A stretch of 34,308 bases of DNA from Acidimicrobiales bacterium (lineage in GTDB: Bacteria > Actinomycetota > Acidimicrobiia > Acidimicrobiales > RAAP-2), in contig JADGOI010000015.1 of the NCBI GenBank assembly GCA_017883075.1, positions 1-34,308 on the forward strand, in the 5' to 3' direction. The notes below the pieces were generated by a model that was not told where the DNA came from, searched no databases, and saw only the letters and a program-made list of their open reading frames with translations. A program made the translations under genes and the position numbers. Positions 8,187-16,353 of the stretch are shown here, piece after piece; the stretch's first letter is position 1; each line of letters begins with the position of its first letter.

Positions 8187-11100
8187 TTACCGGCCCGTGG
8201 GCACCGAGGTGTCGACCTCATCGGTGACATCGGTGGATTCACTGTCGAGATCACCGAACGATGCGGCGATGAACTCGCGGGTCTCCTGTTGCGCCGCCAG
8301 CATTCGTTTCTCGGCCCCGACCGCCAACAGCCGGCCGAGGACCGGAATCTCCCACAGCGACTCGGCCCGGAGTATGGCCATCACCACGGGCACCAGGTGC
8401 TCGGCGGTATCGAACACCACATATCGGGGTAGCCATTCGGGGTCGTACTTGGCGTTGAACAGCCAGAGTGACTCGATTTGGGCGAAACTGGACAGCCGCT
8501 TGAGGAACCACCGTTCCGCCCGCTGCATGGCCCCGTCGCCCTTCTCTCCGGCCAGCGTGGAGCGAAGGGTGGCGAAGTTGAGACTGAGCCCGCTGAAGTT
8601 CCCGGCCTGAAGGCGCTCGATGGTGGAACAGAGGGCGAAATCGAGCAGCCCATTGGGGTGCTCCCCGGGATCACGCCTCATCAGGTCGAGGGAGTAGCCG
8701 TTGATGCCGGTGGCCGGTACGAACTGGCACATGGCCGCGGCTTTGCCGTCGGGGCTCCGGACCACTGTCATCAACAGGCCGGTGTCACGGGGATCGAACA
8801 CCCGTCCCAGCATCATGGAGAACCCGCGCTCGTGCTCTCCCTGTCGGCTGAGTCCCATGAGGGCGACCAACTCCTTGGAGAGCTCGGGGGCTATGCGGGC
8901 CGGATCATGGAATGAAACCGAATACCCCTTCTTCTTGATGCGGTTATGAGCCTGGCGTAGCCCCTTCTTGTTGCCACCGGCCAACGAAAAGTGCTGGATA
9001 TCCACCACTGCTTCGTCGCCGAGGTAGATGTTGTGCATTCCCGAGTCGCGGTAGATGGGCAGCCAGTCCTCGCCGGACCCCATGACCGCCGGGACCCAGC
9101 CATGGCTGTCGGCGAACTGCCGGAATGCCACCCACACCAGCTCGCGTTCGTTCGCCGGTCCGATCGGGTCGGGGGAGATGAGGCAGATGCCCCCGTAGAT
9201 CGCATAGGCCACCAGCGAGTCGCGATGGAAGAACCACTGCTTGTCGGTGCGGAGGGCGAAGTAGTCGAGTGTCGACGCCCCGTGTCGGCGGACGATGTCC
9301 CGGGCACGGAATTCGGCGGCGCGTCCGGTGGTCAATCGACGGTCCACCACCGGGCGGGACACCAAGAACAGAGTCACCCCCACCAGGGCGATCCCGAGCA
9401 CCAACAGCGCCGGGGCCAGTACCCGGTCCAAACGCGGGGCCACGTTCACCGTGTGGATGCCGACCAGGCGTTCCGCCGCTGCCCACAGGGCGGTCCACCA
9501 GGGGACCGAGTAGTGGAGGCGATGGCGGCCGACGTGAGCGAAGATCTCGATCGATGCCGCGGCCAGCACGCATATCCCGATGATCCCCAGCACCAGGGCA
9601 AGTACCGCCGATCGTAGGGACGGCCAGTCAGAGCCAGCCTGGAAATCACGGCGATTGACCACCAGCACCACCAGGACGAGCAATGCCAACAACGACTCCT
9701 CGATGTCTCCGCCGGCAAAGAGGTGGAGGACCAACGTTCCGGCCAAGAGGACCATCGCTACCTGCCAGGCCAGGCGTTGCCCCCGAAGGATGCCGCGGCC
9801 CAAGGCGATGAGAGCCAAACCGGCTAGGGCCACGAGAGTGCCGGCGGCGACGGTGGCTCGTAGTGGGAGGAACTCGAGCAGCACGTGCAGTCGGCTGCGC
9901 AACGGGGGGGTGATGGCGTCGAGAACGTCGACGAGCCCGGCAAAGAGGATGGCCATCGACGCCAGACGTCGGACCCGGCGGGTGCGACGGTGCGCATGGC
10001 GGAGATCGGGTGCGGGTGGCCACGAGTCGCCCCTGGGGTAGGAGGCCACCATGACAGGGTGAACGGCGCGCACCGTCCGCCGGAAGCTGACCAACCGCTC
10101 GAGCAGGCTGGGGGACCGGAGCTCGGTTGCAGCCAGAAGCAGGCGAACGTGGAGATCGGCACCGGTCTCGAGCTCGATCCAACTGATCCGCTGGAGATGG
10201 AGGAAGATCGGCGGCAGCCCGAGCTTCACCGGACGCTCCTCGACGACTTCGGCGGTTGCTCCCACGTTGGCGTAGAAGCCGACCCCGAAGTTGGTGAGCT
10301 CGGACTGGAAGGTGGCTCCGGTGATGAGCCCCGCGTATCCGAGACCAACCAACCGTCGTCCGGCATCACGGGCGGCGTCGTTCGCCACTCCCTCGGAGGT
10401 CACCGACTTGAGTGCGCCACCTCCGAGCATCGACCACATCCGCCGGCTCAACAGGCCGAGCATCAGGGCCAGGACGATGAGCACAACCAGGGCGAAGAGG
10501 CCGGCCACCAAGACTTGATCGGTCCAGTCGGCGAAGTGGGCCTGGCGCAGGGTCCGTTCCGGTAGGCCGCTGCCGAGGTGTCGGAGCACCCACGGGGTCG
10601 CGGCCACCCGCAGTAGTCCGGCCACCGCGAACGGCACCAGGATCCACCACGCGTACCGCCCGAGTCGCCGGTAGAGGGTTCGAGACGTGACGAATCGGGT
10701 GAGGGCGGATGGGTCGCTGAGACGATGGAGTCCCTCGAGCCAGGGGGCGTCGTCTTTGGACTGGTCAGCCAGATTCCGCCAACGGCTGCCGGCCAGGGCC
10801 CGATCGACGGCGCCGGGCTTGGCATCGGCGGCCGGATCGAATCGGGTCTCGGAGACAGTGCCTTCCGAGTCGTAGGCGTGCTCACCGGGTTCGACCCGCA
10901 CCACCCGAAGGCCGGTGGCGGTATGCAGATGGAGATCGACCTCGGAGAATTGCTCGACCCCGATGGCCGTCAATGCCGCCGCCACGTCGGGATCGGTGGC
11001 ATATCCGGGCTCGTGGGTGCCGACCTGGCGGATGATCCGGCGTTCGGGCTCTTGGAGGAATGCACCGAACGATTCTCGAAGTTGAGGATGGGCGGCCATG

Positions 11101-11414
11101 GACCGTTGGGCGTCCGCCGACGGGGAGTCGGTGCCGGTGAGGTCGAAGAGATTGCCGGCGATGATCAACATGCCGGGGCCGTCCCAGGCGTCCAGGGCCC
11201 GAGCCAACTCGACGGTGAGGATCTTCGACGATGGCGTGGCCTCGGGGGTGAGAAGGAGGTCGCTCACCACCATGACCCGACGGCCGATGGGGACGCCCAC
11301 GGCCGGCACACCTGGCTCGGGTGAAACAGCCGGGTTCTCGTTGGGGAGGTCAGCCACAGGCATTTGTTCGTCGACCTGGTGGCTGCCGGCCTCGGGGGGT
11401 GTGGATGTCGTCAC
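8187..11414 (-). CDS. Phosphoesterase-like domain fused to MprF/LysX-type aminoacyl-lipid synthase module
   Basis: A 1075-residue protein. Residues ~45-180 resemble a calcineurin-like phosphoesterase fold (RRVMVVSDLLL, LIIAGNLFDL, VGTHEPG), but the usual ligands are altered: DxH is DLL, GDxxD is GNLFD, and GNHD is GTHE. Hydrophobic helices lie near 255-275 and 300-322, and again in a bundle at ~485-685. Residues ~690-1030 form the DUF2156/MprF C-terminal domain with DYFALRTDKQWFFHRDS, LISPDPIGP and WLPIYRDSGMHNIYLGDE. MprF/LysX proteins move lysine or another amino acid from tRNA to phosphatidylglycerol in the membrane, altering surface charge and resistance to cationic peptides. The GTG start follows GAGG at about 8 bases. 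It ends 18 bases from the SDR gene (convergent). The role of the N-terminal domain is unknown. Confidence 0.8.
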   Translation of the reverse strand: MTTSTPPEAGSHQVDEQMPVADLPNENPAVSPEPGVPAVGVPIGRRVMVVSDLLLTPEATPSSKILTVELARALDAWDGPGMLIIAGNLFDLTGTDSPSADAQRSMAAHPQLRESFGAFLQEPERRIIRQVGTHEPGYATDPDVAAALTAIGVEQFSEVDLHLHTATGLRVVRVEPGEHAYDSEGTVSETRFDPAADAKPGAVDRALAGSRWRNLADQSKDDAPWLEGLHRLSDPSALTRFVTSRTLYRRLGRYAWWILVPFAVAGLLRVAATPWVLRHLGSGLPERTLRQAHFADWTDQVLVAGLFALVVLIVLALMLGLLSRRMWSMLGGGALKSVTSEGVANDAARDAGRRLVGLGYAGLITGATFQSELTNFGVGFYANVGATAEVVEERPVKLGLPPIFLHLQRISWIELETGADLHVRLLLAATELRSPSLLERLVSFRRTVRAVHPVMVASYPRGDSWPPAPDLRHAHRRTRRVRRLASMAILFAGLVDVLDAITPPLRSRLHVLLEFLPLRATVAAGTLVALAGLALIALGRGILRGQRLAWQVAMVLLAGTLVLHLFAGGDIEESLLALLVLVVLVVNRRDFQAGSDWPSLRSAVLALVLGIIGICVLAAASIEIFAHVGRHRLHYSVPWWTALWAAAERLVGIHTVNVAPRLDRVLAPALLVLGIALVGVTLFLVSRPVVDRRLTTGRAAEFRARDIVRRHGASTLDYFALRTDKQWFFHRDSLVAYAIYGGICLISPDPIGPANERELVWVAFRQFADSHGWVPAVMGSGEDWLPIYRDSGMHNIYLGDEAVVDIQHFSLAGGNKKGLRQAHNRIKKKGYSVSFHDPARIAPELSKELVALMGLSRQGEHERGFSMMLGRVFDPRDTGLLMTVVRSPDGKAAAMCQFVPATGINGYSLDLMRRDPGEHPNGLLDFALCSTIERLQAGNFSGLSLNFATLRSTLAGEKGDGAMQRAERWFLKRLSSFAQIESLWLFNAKYDPEWLPRYVVFDTAEHLVPVVMAILRAESLWEIPVLGRLLAVGAEKRMLAAQQETREFIAASFGDLDSESTDVTDEVDTSVPTGR

Positions 11415-11502
11415 GAAACCTCAATCGTAGAGGCCCGGCGGCGTTAGGCTCGGTCGTGACGTGTCCGAGCAGTCTCGAATGCCGATAAAGAGGGGAAGAC
11501 CG

Positions 11503-11631
11503 ATGTTCGACAACGTGACCGACACCTGGGGCGAAACGGTCATCGGCACGTCGGGGGAGGCGCTCGGGGCTTTGTGGGTGGCATCGCCTGGGTCAACCAT
11601 GGCGGCGACGCTTCGCCGCTCACCCGAGTGA
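11503..11631 (+). CDS. Possible 42-residue leader ORF coupled to the HAD gene
   Basis: ATG 11503 is preceded by AGGGG (11491-11495) at good spacing and opens a 42-codon frame starting MFDNVTDTWGETVIG. Its TGA overlaps a GTG of the HAD phosphatase frame as GTGA (11628-11631), the same type of junction used by six or more other pairs in this window. No family is recognised. It explains why the HAD gene itself lacks a ribosome binding site. It could also be a non-functional upstream frame. Confidence 0.45.
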   Translation: MFDNVTDTWGETVIGTSGEALGALWVASPGSTMAATLRRSPE

Positions 11632-12125
11632 GCCCGGGGGGGGGCCCCGACAACTGGGCGTGGCGACAGGGGCCGCTGCACGAGCCCGGGGAGGCGGTGG
11701 TCTTCGACGTGGACGGCGTGCTGTCCGACGCGGTCGGCCGTCAACACTTCCTCGAGCACGGGAGGAGGGACTGGGACCGTTTCTTCGCTGCCTGTGGGGA
11801 TGATCCGGTCATAGAAGAGCTGGCGCGACTGATGGAACTCCTGGATCCGCGGCTACAGGTGATACTCCTCACTGGGCGCCCATTCAGTGTGCAACCTCAG
11901 ACATTGGCCTGGCTCGAGCGCTATGGACTCCGGTGGGACCTGTTGGTGATGCGGGCCCGGGGAGACTACGCCCACGTGACCCGGTTCAAGAGGGACGAAG
12001 TAGAGGAGTTGCGGTCATTCGGATTCGATCTCCGGCTGGCTTTCGAAGATGACCCCAACAATTTCGCCATGTTTCATGCCGAGGGAATCCCGTGCGTCTA
12101 CATCCACTCGGGGTACTACGAATAG
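11628..12125 (+). CDS. HAD-superfamily phosphatase
   Basis: A ~165-residue HAD phosphatase with all four motifs: I VFDVDGVLSD with nucleophile and acid/base Asp, II LLTGRP, III a Lys in RFKRDEVEEL, and IV AFEDDPNN. Short HAD proteins of this type resemble acid phosphatases or the phosphatase half of polynucleotide kinase; the substrate is unknown. The frame is open back to GTG 11574, but GTG 11628 is preferred because it overlaps the stop of a small ORF that has a good ribosome binding site. A run of nine G (11636-11644) lies just inside the gene and could be a slippage or sequencing-error site. It ends 12 bases from the convergent lnt gene. Confidence 0.75.
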   Translation: MSPGGGPDNWAWRQGPLHEPGEAVVFDVDGVLSDAVGRQHFLEHGRRDWDRFFAACGDDPVIEELARLMELLDPRLQVILLTGRPFSVQPQTLAWLERYGLRWDLLVMRARGDYAHVTRFKRDEVEELRSFGFDLRLAFEDDPNNFAMFHAEGIPCVYIHSGYYE

Positions 12126-12137
12126 CTTGCGGAGAGT

Positions 12138-13859
12138 TCAGGACCAATCGGATCCCGACAGACGGGTGGAGGGCTCGCGGCCGGCGATGAACCAACCGGC
12201 CACCAGGGCCAGGCCGGCCAGCAGAAGAGGTGGCACGTCGCCATAGCGGGCATAGACGGTCCATCCCGACCGCCGGGACAGGTCGGCGAACACGATCTGC
12301 CGGGCACCGAGGGCGGAGCGGGACATGAGCCGGCCCCGATTGGTGAAGGCGGCACTGTAGCCGGTGGGAGCGGCCTGAAGCAGGTCCCGGCCCTCTTCTG
12401 TGGCCTGCACTTCCGAGGCGGCGATCTCTTGGGTGGGCACCTGTGAACCGGCGTACGAGGAGGTATTGGTGGGCACGATCAGAAGTTGTGCCCCGGTGCG
12501 CACCGACGGCCGACCCCGGTTGGCATAGAACACCTCAAACGAGATCATGGTTCCCAGACGGGCCGCCGGTGTGGTCAACAGACCCGACCCGGTACCGGGG
12601 ATGGCGTCGAGGGGAACGGCTGACAGGTTGCCCAAGTGGGCGAAGAGACCCCGCCAGGGCACGTACTCCCCGAACGGCACCCGGTGCACCTTTTCGAACC
12701 GGTCCACCAATTTCCCGTCCGGGCCCCATGCCACCACCTCATTGCGAAAGGCGCTGGAGGACACCGACTCGGTGACGCCCACCACCAAGGTGGTGTGGAG
12801 CCGGTCGGCCAGGGCGGAGAGACGTGCCTCTTGGATGGTCCCATCGATGTTGGTGTCGAGAGACACCACGTCTTCGGGCCACAGCACCAACTGCGGGGCG
12901 TGGCCGCCATCAAGTTGCTGCATCCTTTCGGTGGCTGCTTGTTGAGCTGCCAGGACGGTGGCCGGGTCCACCTGCGACTTTCGGAACCCCCGGACCCCGC
13001 CACCTTGGACCGCAGCGGTGGATACGGTGCCCAGGGAAGGACCACCGTCGGGGGCGTAGGTGGCGATGATCACCGTGGACACCAGAGTGACGATTGCCAA
13101 CAGTCCGATCAATGCCAAGGCGCCACTGCCGGCAATGGCGTTCCTGACCGACACGTCTCCGGCCAACCCTGTGCGGGCAAAGGTTCTGGCGCGTCGCTGG
13201 TCACGGACAGCAAGGTGAACAGCCACGAGGACGGCGGCCGTCGCCACGCCGCCCAGATAGACAGTGCCGGTCAAGGCCAGGGGGCCGCCCAGTCGAGCCA
13301 CGGCCAGTACCGGCCCATCGGCCTGGCCCAAGAAGACCCCCCCGATCGGCAGTCCTCCGAACGGCCATGTCATCCGGACGGCTTCGGCCAAAGTGAGCGC
13401 GGCAGGGAAGGCCAGGGCCCGGGACAGCGCAGGACCCGCCGGGACCATCAGGCAGGCCACCGCGGGAAACAGGGCTTCGAGGGCGATGAGGGCAATGGCC
13501 CCGGGCAACGTGAACGACCGGAACAGGGCCAAGCCGGGCACAAAGCAGCCGAGACCGGCCAGCCACCCGGCCCACAGCCGGGTCCGGGGGCGAAGACCAC
13601 CGAGGCGCCACCAGAGCAGACCGGCCGACGGAAAGGCCAGGATCCAGAATCCCCACGGAGGCAGGGAGAGCGCCAACCCCACTCCCGCGACGATGGCCGG
13701 CAGCGCCACCGCTCCCCGGCGCGGAACCACCCGATCGTGTAGATGATGCACGAACCTCAGCCGGGATGACCTCCAGGGGGGGGGATCGGATGGGTCGATC
13801 GAGGGCACCGGCCACGGTGGCACGGGCGGTACCGGTTGTACCGGTTGTACCGTGTTCAT
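12138..13859 (-). CDS. lnt: Apolipoprotein N-acyltransferase-like protein with Ser at the catalytic Cys position
   Basis: A 573-residue protein with a Pro-rich N-terminus, about six to seven membrane helices (residues ~50-275), a nitrilase-fold domain (~280-530) and a final helix near 545-560. Lnt transfers an acyl chain from a phospholipid to the N-terminal Cys of lipoproteins. Two catalytic residues are visible, Glu329 in LWPEDVV and Lys390 in FEKVHRVPFGEYVPW. Where Lnt has Cys in ICYE, this protein has Ser440 in MISFEVFY. The rest of the domain is conserved (IVPTNTSSYAGSQ, QAAPTGYSAAF). It may be a lineage variant, use Ser, or do a different job. ATG 13859 overlaps the hemY stop as ATGA; the frame upstream belongs to hemY antisense and is rejected. 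Confidence 0.85.
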   Translation of the reverse strand: MNTVQPVQPVPPVPPWPVPSIDPSDPPPWRSSRLRFVHHLHDRVVPRRGAVALPAIVAGVGLALSLPPWGFWILAFPSAGLLWWRLGGLRPRTRLWAGWLAGLGCFVPGLALFRSFTLPGAIALIALEALFPAVACLMVPAGPALSRALAFPAALTLAEAVRMTWPFGGLPIGGVFLGQADGPVLAVARLGGPLALTGTVYLGGVATAAVLVAVHLAVRDQRRARTFARTGLAGDVSVRNAIAGSGALALIGLLAIVTLVSTVIIATYAPDGGPSLGTVSTAAVQGGGVRGFRKSQVDPATVLAAQQAATERMQQLDGGHAPQLVLWPEDVVSLDTNIDGTIQEARLSALADRLHTTLVVGVTESVSSSAFRNEVVAWGPDGKLVDRFEKVHRVPFGEYVPWRGLFAHLGNLSAVPLDAIPGTGSGLLTTPAARLGTMISFEVFYANRGRPSVRTGAQLLIVPTNTSSYAGSQVPTQEIAASEVQATEEGRDLLQAAPTGYSAAFTNRGRLMSRSALGARQIVFADLSRRSGWTVYARYGDVPPLLLAGLALVAGWFIAGREPSTRLSGSDWS

Positions 13860-15370
13860 CGACCGAACTCTCCCAGTGAAGCGAGCACGGCACGTGCCGC
13901 ACTCCGTCCGCTTCCCACACACGCCGGAATGCCGACCCCGCGGTAGGCGCTTCCGGCCACGGCGATGCCGGGGAGGGCGGCCACCGCTTCCTCGATCATT
14001 GCCACCCGAACGAGGTGGCCGACCCGGTACTGAGGGAAGGCTCCCGACCAGCGGGTGACCCGAGAATCGGAGAAGCCGCCGTGGATTTCGAGCACCTGTG
14101 CCAACTCCCCGAAGGCGCTTGCCGTCAACTCGTCATCGTCGAGTTGGGTGTGCCGTTCGTCGCCGTACCGGCCCACCGAGACCCGGATGAGCTCGGTGCC
14201 GGTCGAGGCCAGGTGGGGCCACTTCCTGGACATGTAGGTGCATCCGGTCATGAGGGCCGGCCCCCCGCCGATGGGGGAGGTTCGTGGCACCAGGAATCCG
14301 GTTCCGTCCAGGTGTCGGGTGATGGCGTCGGCTTGCACCGCCAGTGTCACCACGCCCACCGACGCGTAGTCGATGGCGCTGAGCAAGCCGGCCGCCACGG
14401 GGGAGTGGGCGGCCAACAGCACTGAGGCCGGTTGGGCGGGAAGGGCCAGGACGATTCCGTCGACGGCGAGGGCTCCTTCGTCGTCGGTGATGCCTGCCGC
14501 ATTGATCCCGCCCAGGGTGAGACTCCAGGTTCTCTCGCCGGAGGGATTGCCGCCGGGGGGATTGCCCGCTGCCTGGGTGATGGCGTCCACCGAAACCCCG
14601 GTATGGATGGACACATCCCAGCCGGAGCGCGGATTGACGAGCTTGTCGACCAACCGGTCGACAAGGCTCGCGGTTCCTTGGCGGAGCGACCAGAAGACCG
14701 GACCCAACCCCGCCGGGCGAGGTAGGCGACCGAGACTGCGCATGAGGCTGCCGGTCTTGTCGGAGGCGGCGATGAGGGCGGGGAAGGTGGCGGCGGCGCT
14801 GAGTTCGTCGACGCCTCCGGCGTTGATCCCACCGATGAGCGGGTCCACCAACCGTTCCACCACCGGGCGGCCGAGGCGTTCGCCGATGATGTCGGCCACC
14901 GATCGGTCACCGGTCACCGCGAGAGCGCCAAGGTGGGGCATCACCAGATCCCTGGTCACCCGAAGTGACTCGCCCGGGCTCAGGAGACCTGACCGGGCCA
15001 GCGGCCACCACCGGGTGGGGACACCGAGCATGAGGGCGGCGGGCATTGGGCGGAGCCGACCCCGAGCCAGGATCGATGTTCCGGTCGCGCCCATCGGGAC
15101 GAGCTCGTCGTGCACCCCGATCTGCTCGCAGAGTTCGGTGGCCTCGGGCCGGCGGGCCAGAAAGGCGTCGGCGCCCAGGTCGACCGTTCGTCCTCCGAAC
15201 TCTGCGGAGTCCAGCTTGCCTCCGACCCGGTTGTCAGCTTCGAGGACATGCACGATGGGAGGACCGGCCCCGGTGGCCAGGTCGGTCGAGGTCACCAACT
15301 CCCAGGCGGCCGAGAGGCCGGCAATGCCTCCGCCCACCACGGCGATGACCGGGCGGCGGGGAGCGGTCAC
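13856..15370 (-). CDS. hemY: Coproporphyrinogen/protoporphyrinogen oxidase (CgoX/HemY)
   Basis: A 504-residue FAD-dependent oxidase. The dinucleotide-binding motif VVGGGIAGLSAAWEL is at residues ~11-25, an acidic ribose-binding stretch VLEADNRVGGKL follows, and the C-terminal FAD motif is AVAGSAYRGVGIPACVGSGR. It removes six electrons from the porphyrinogen. In actinobacteria the usual substrate is coproporphyrinogen III, with iron insertion before the last decarboxylation. GTG 15370 overlaps the ferrochelatase stop as GTGA. It is third in hemE-hemH-hemY-lnt. No chdC/hemQ-like gene is seen in the window, so the final step must be encoded elsewhere. Confidence 0.92.
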   Translation of the reverse strand: MTAPRRPVIAVVGGGIAGLSAAWELVTSTDLATGAGPPIVHVLEADNRVGGKLDSAEFGGRTVDLGADAFLARRPEATELCEQIGVHDELVPMGATGTSILARGRLRPMPAALMLGVPTRWWPLARSGLLSPGESLRVTRDLVMPHLGALAVTGDRSVADIIGERLGRPVVERLVDPLIGGINAGGVDELSAAATFPALIAASDKTGSLMRSLGRLPRPAGLGPVFWSLRQGTASLVDRLVDKLVNPRSGWDVSIHTGVSVDAITQAAGNPPGGNPSGERTWSLTLGGINAAGITDDEGALAVDGIVLALPAQPASVLLAAHSPVAAGLLSAIDYASVGVVTLAVQADAITRHLDGTGFLVPRTSPIGGGPALMTGCTYMSRKWPHLASTGTELIRVSVGRYGDERHTQLDDDELTASAFGELAQVLEIHGGFSDSRVTRWSGAFPQYRVGHLVRVAMIEEAVAALPGIAVAGSAYRGVGIPACVGSGRSAARAVLASLGEFGR

Positions 15371-16353
15371 CTGGGTGCCGACGCGGTGGCGGAGCGGATC
15401 ACGTTGGCGAGGATGTCGAGGAACTCGGGGTCATCGTTGAGCGAAGGTGTGCGGGCGAACGTCATCCCCAACGAGCGGGCCAGGCCGGCGGCCTCGATAT
15501 CGAGATCGAAGAGGACTTCGAGATGGTCGGAGACGAACCCCACCGGACAGACCACTACCGACGTGGCCCCATCGGCAGCAACCCGTCGGATTTCGGCCAA
15601 GAGGTCGGGACCGATCCAAGGATCCGCCGTTCGTCCTGCACTCTGCCACGCCACTCCCCAATCGAGATCGTCGATGATGTCGAGATCGAGGAGGCAGGCG
15701 ATGTCGGCGGCTGACTGGTGGACTTGATCGGGGTACGGGTCGCCTTCGGCGATCACTCTGGCCGGGAGGCTGTGGGCGGTGAAGAAGACCGAAGTCTTCT
15801 GGCGCTGGGAAGGCGTCAGTGCGGCCAGGGCGGTGCCGGTCCTGGAGGCCAACAGATCGGCGAACCCCGGTGCCCGATGCCACGATGGGATGCCGACGAA
15901 CTGCGAGGGGGGGGTGGTTGCCGCTGCAGCTTCGCCCGCCCGGCGCAGGTACTCGCCGGAGCCGAGGGACGACTGGTGCGGAGTGAGGACGACTCCGATG
16001 ATCTGTCCCACGTGGGCGGCAGCAAGGGCCGCTATGCCGTCCTCGATGCGGGGCGAGGTGTGCTTGGCGCCGTAGCCGACGACGTACACACCGGGGGCCA
16101 TCGCTTCGAGCGCGACGGCCAATCCATCCACCTGGCGTCGGGTGCGATGGGCCAACGGCGATATCCCTCCCATGGCGTCGTAGCGCTTCACGAGATCGGC
16201 GAGGAGCTCGGGTGTCGGGTGTCGGCCTCCTCGGATAGACGTGTAGAAGGGTTCGATCTCCTCGGGCGTGCCGGGGGTGCCGTGGGCCATGACCAGAACG
16301 CCGGTGAGTGGGGCGTGCCCTTTTGCCGGTCCGGATGGCTGGGACGGGTTCAT
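15367..16353 (-). CDS. hemH: Ferrochelatase (coproporphyrin type, CpfC/HemH)
   Basis: A 328-residue ferrochelatase that inserts Fe2+ into the porphyrin. Key features are VLVMAHGTPGTPEEIEPFY at the N-terminus, the metal-site His in FFTAHSLP, and the conserved Glu in CPVGFVSDHLEVLFDLD. In actinobacteria this enzyme normally acts on coproporphyrin III. ATG 16353 overlaps the hemE stop as ATGA, and its own stop overlaps hemY as GTGA, so the three are one translationally coupled unit. Confidence 0.93.
   Translation of the reverse strand: MNPSQPSGPAKGHAPLTGVLVMAHGTPGTPEEIEPFYTSIRGGRHPTPELLADLVKRYDAMGGISPLAHRTRRQVDGLAVALEAMAPGVYVVGYGAKHTSPRIEDGIAALAAAHVGQIIGVVLTPHQSSLGSGEYLRRAGEAAAATTPPSQFVGIPSWHRAPGFADLLASRTGTALAALTPSQRQKTSVFFTAHSLPARVIAEGDPYPDQVHQSAADIACLLDLDIIDDLDWGVAWQSAGRTADPWIGPDLLAEIRRVAADGATSVVVCPVGFVSDHLEVLFDLDIEAAGLARSLGMTFARTPSLNDDPEFLDILANVIRSATASAPR

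Noticed and set aside
11636-11644. Run of nine G as a programmed frameshift joining the 42-codon ORF to the HAD frame
   Set aside because: The small ORF stops at 11629-11631, before the run, so slippage there could not fuse the frames.
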